A stretch of 32,500 nt of DNA from Glandiceps talaboti (taxonomy: Eukaryota > Hemichordata > Enteropneusta > Spengelidae), in the NCBI RefSeq assembly GCF_964340395.1, contig NC_135571.1:9247953-9280452 (forward strand). Direction: 5' to 3'. Each line of letters begins with the position of its first letter. The stretch's first letter is position 1. Below are positions 32,301 through 32,500 of the stretch, piece by piece. The notes below the pieces were generated by a model. The model did no database searches. It saw only the letters and a program-made list of their open reading frames with translations, and was not told the origin of the DNA. A program made the position numbers and the translations under genes.

Positions 32301-32500
32301 CGTTTAATGCCTGGGATTTTAGAAGAGACGATGACGTCATTGCAAACGAATATGCCGGTAAATATTCAACCCATGTATTTGCGGAGGAGGCACAACGTAT
32401 TATAGAAAACCATGATAACAGTAATGTAAGTATAATATATTATTAAAAGTATCATATCAAATTGTGTGATTGAAATAATTATTTTTATTTAAAAAAATGA
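26433..32500 (+). CDS. ARSB: Arylsulfatase B-like paralogue, exons 1-3 (continues beyond window)
   Basis: Exons 26433-26681, 30999-31185 and 32250-32425 join in phases 0 and 1 and end in phase 0. They give the first 142 or so residues of a sulfatase; the rest lies past the window. The N-terminus is a signal peptide ([15 protein letters not shown]). Catalytic features are Asp32-Asp33 (LADDLGW), Cys70 in CTPSR as the formylglycine site, and the GKWHLG lysine and histidine in exon 2. Exon 2 (187 nt) and exon 3 (176 nt) equal those of the divergent neighbour in length and phase, so the two are duplicates. Exon 2 begins [11 protein letters not shown] after the acceptor TTTCTTGTAG. The substrate is unknown, and whether the downstream catalytic residues are intact cannot be judged here. 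Confidence 0.94.
27002..27236. repeat. Compound microsatellite in intron 1: C run, (ACAT)n, (ACGC)n, (AC)n, (ACAT)n
   Basis: A C run at about 27002-27013, ACAT at 27017-27073, ACGC to about 27092, AC to about 27127, and ACAT to about 27236. Repeat-only; open frames here are artefacts. Confidence 0.96.
27640..27822 (+). repeat. Dispersed repeat copy 2, with 3' end of a probable transposon ORF
   Basis: Closely matches 20696-20877. The open frame is longer here (about 49 codons from ATTGTGAAGTCT), ending VLPICNSC ... [14 protein letters not shown] and TAA, then a short 3' tail (CTACCTGAACTAGACACTC) and (AT)n. It lies about 30 bp upstream of the hammerhead ribozyme on the same strand, so both may belong to one element. 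Confidence 0.7.
27854..27902 (+). ncRNA. Type I hammerhead self-cleaving ribozyme
   Basis: The complete catalytic core is present. Stem I 3' strand is ACCC (27854-27857). CTGATGA (27858-27864) follows. Stem II is GTGAGG (27865-27870) pairing perfectly with CCTCAC (27879-27884) across an 8-nt loop. GAAA is at 27885-27888. Stem III is A-CAG (27888-27891) pairing with CTG-T (27894-27897) across a 2-nt TT loop. The cleavage triplet is GTA (27896-27898), and the stem I 5' strand GGGT (27899-27902) pairs with ACCC. Predicted cleavage is after A27898. The very short stem III is the form known from Penelope-like elements and metazoan retrozymes. Stem I could extend outward through an internal loop into the flanking TA-rich sequence. 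Confidence 0.85.
28639..29350. repeat. (GTA)n / (GTT)n trinucleotide tract, ~710 bp
   Basis: Almost pure GTA repeats, interspersed with GTT, GTG and occasional GCA or GAA units and a few frame-shifting GT dinucleotides. Predicted poly-Val or poly-Tyr/Asn frames are artefacts. Confidence 0.97.
29351..30374. other. Unique intronic sequence
   Basis: No gene, RNA or repeat recognised. CRE-like TGACGTCA near 29829. Confidence 0.4.
30375..30440. repeat. (GATT)n-(GGTT)n compound microsatellite
   Basis: About five GATT units passing directly into about ten GGTT units, a single-base A-to-G conversion of the unit. Confidence 0.95.
31186..32249 (+). other. Intron 2 of the plus-strand sulfatase with a MITE-like segment
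   Basis: A 1064-bp GT-AG intron. The segment about 31550-31915 is bounded by imperfect inverted repeats (TC..GAATATCCC.CGATCG), described in the findings. The remainder is AT-rich with no gene. Confidence 0.7.
31550..31915. mobile_element. Candidate MITE with GATCGGGATA-type inverted ends
   Basis: The left end carries TCAGGAATATCCCACGATCG near 31553. The right end near 31890-31910 carries, on the opposite strand, TCGAGAATATCCCTCGATCG, matching at about 16 of 20 positions. Internal copies of (G)ATCGGGATA and TATCCCGTGGGGATA repeat the same palindromic theme. No ORF, and no clear target-site duplication was seen. Confidence 0.45.

Overview
This is eukaryotic, animal DNA: AT-rich, with GT-AG introns, long intergenic tracts, abundant tetranucleotide microsatellites, a large satellite array and mobile-element debris. 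The gene content (TSPO, a somatomedin-B/7TM receptor, a divergent pair of arylsulfatase-B-like genes) suits a marine invertebrate with expanded sulfatase and SMB-GPCR families (lophotrochozoan, hemichordate or cephalochordate-like). I cannot name the species from sequence alone.

Layout. 1-1020 (+): last two coding exons of TSPO. 1021-4600: intergenic, with a GTCT-microsatellite element (about 2180-2735). 4601-9199 (+): a two-exon gene for a 960-residue receptor with an N-terminal somatomedin-B-like domain and a C-terminal secretin/Methuselah-like 7TM domain. 9200-17376: gene-poor, with one possible orphan minus-strand exon (9434-9676), a 3.5 kb satellite of 37-bp units (10075-13630), an ACAT microsatellite (15228-15433) and an 18S rRNA-derived fragment (16484-16660). 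17377-23326 (-): a complete seven-exon arylsulfatase B-like gene (508 residues). 23327-26432: shared divergent promoter region with a triplicated segment, a second GTCT/GACA element and a short-unit repeat. 26433-window end (+): the first three exons of a paralogous arylsulfatase, with a 4.3 kb first intron full of simple repeats.

The two sulfatases are an inverted, head-to-head duplicate pair. Their exons 2 and 3 have identical lengths (187 and 176 nt) and phases, and both keep the formylglycine site CTPSR. Each has the palindrome TCACGTGA, close to the CLEAR motif of lysosomal genes, about 100 bp upstream of its ATG.

The most striking non-gene item is an apparently intact type I hammerhead ribozyme at 27854-27902, inside intron 1 of the plus-strand sulfatase. 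It has the full catalytic core, a 6-bp perfect stem II and a minimal stem III, the architecture known from Penelope-like elements and metazoan retrozymes. Just upstream lies a repeat, present twice in the window, carrying the 3' end of a probable transposon ORF.
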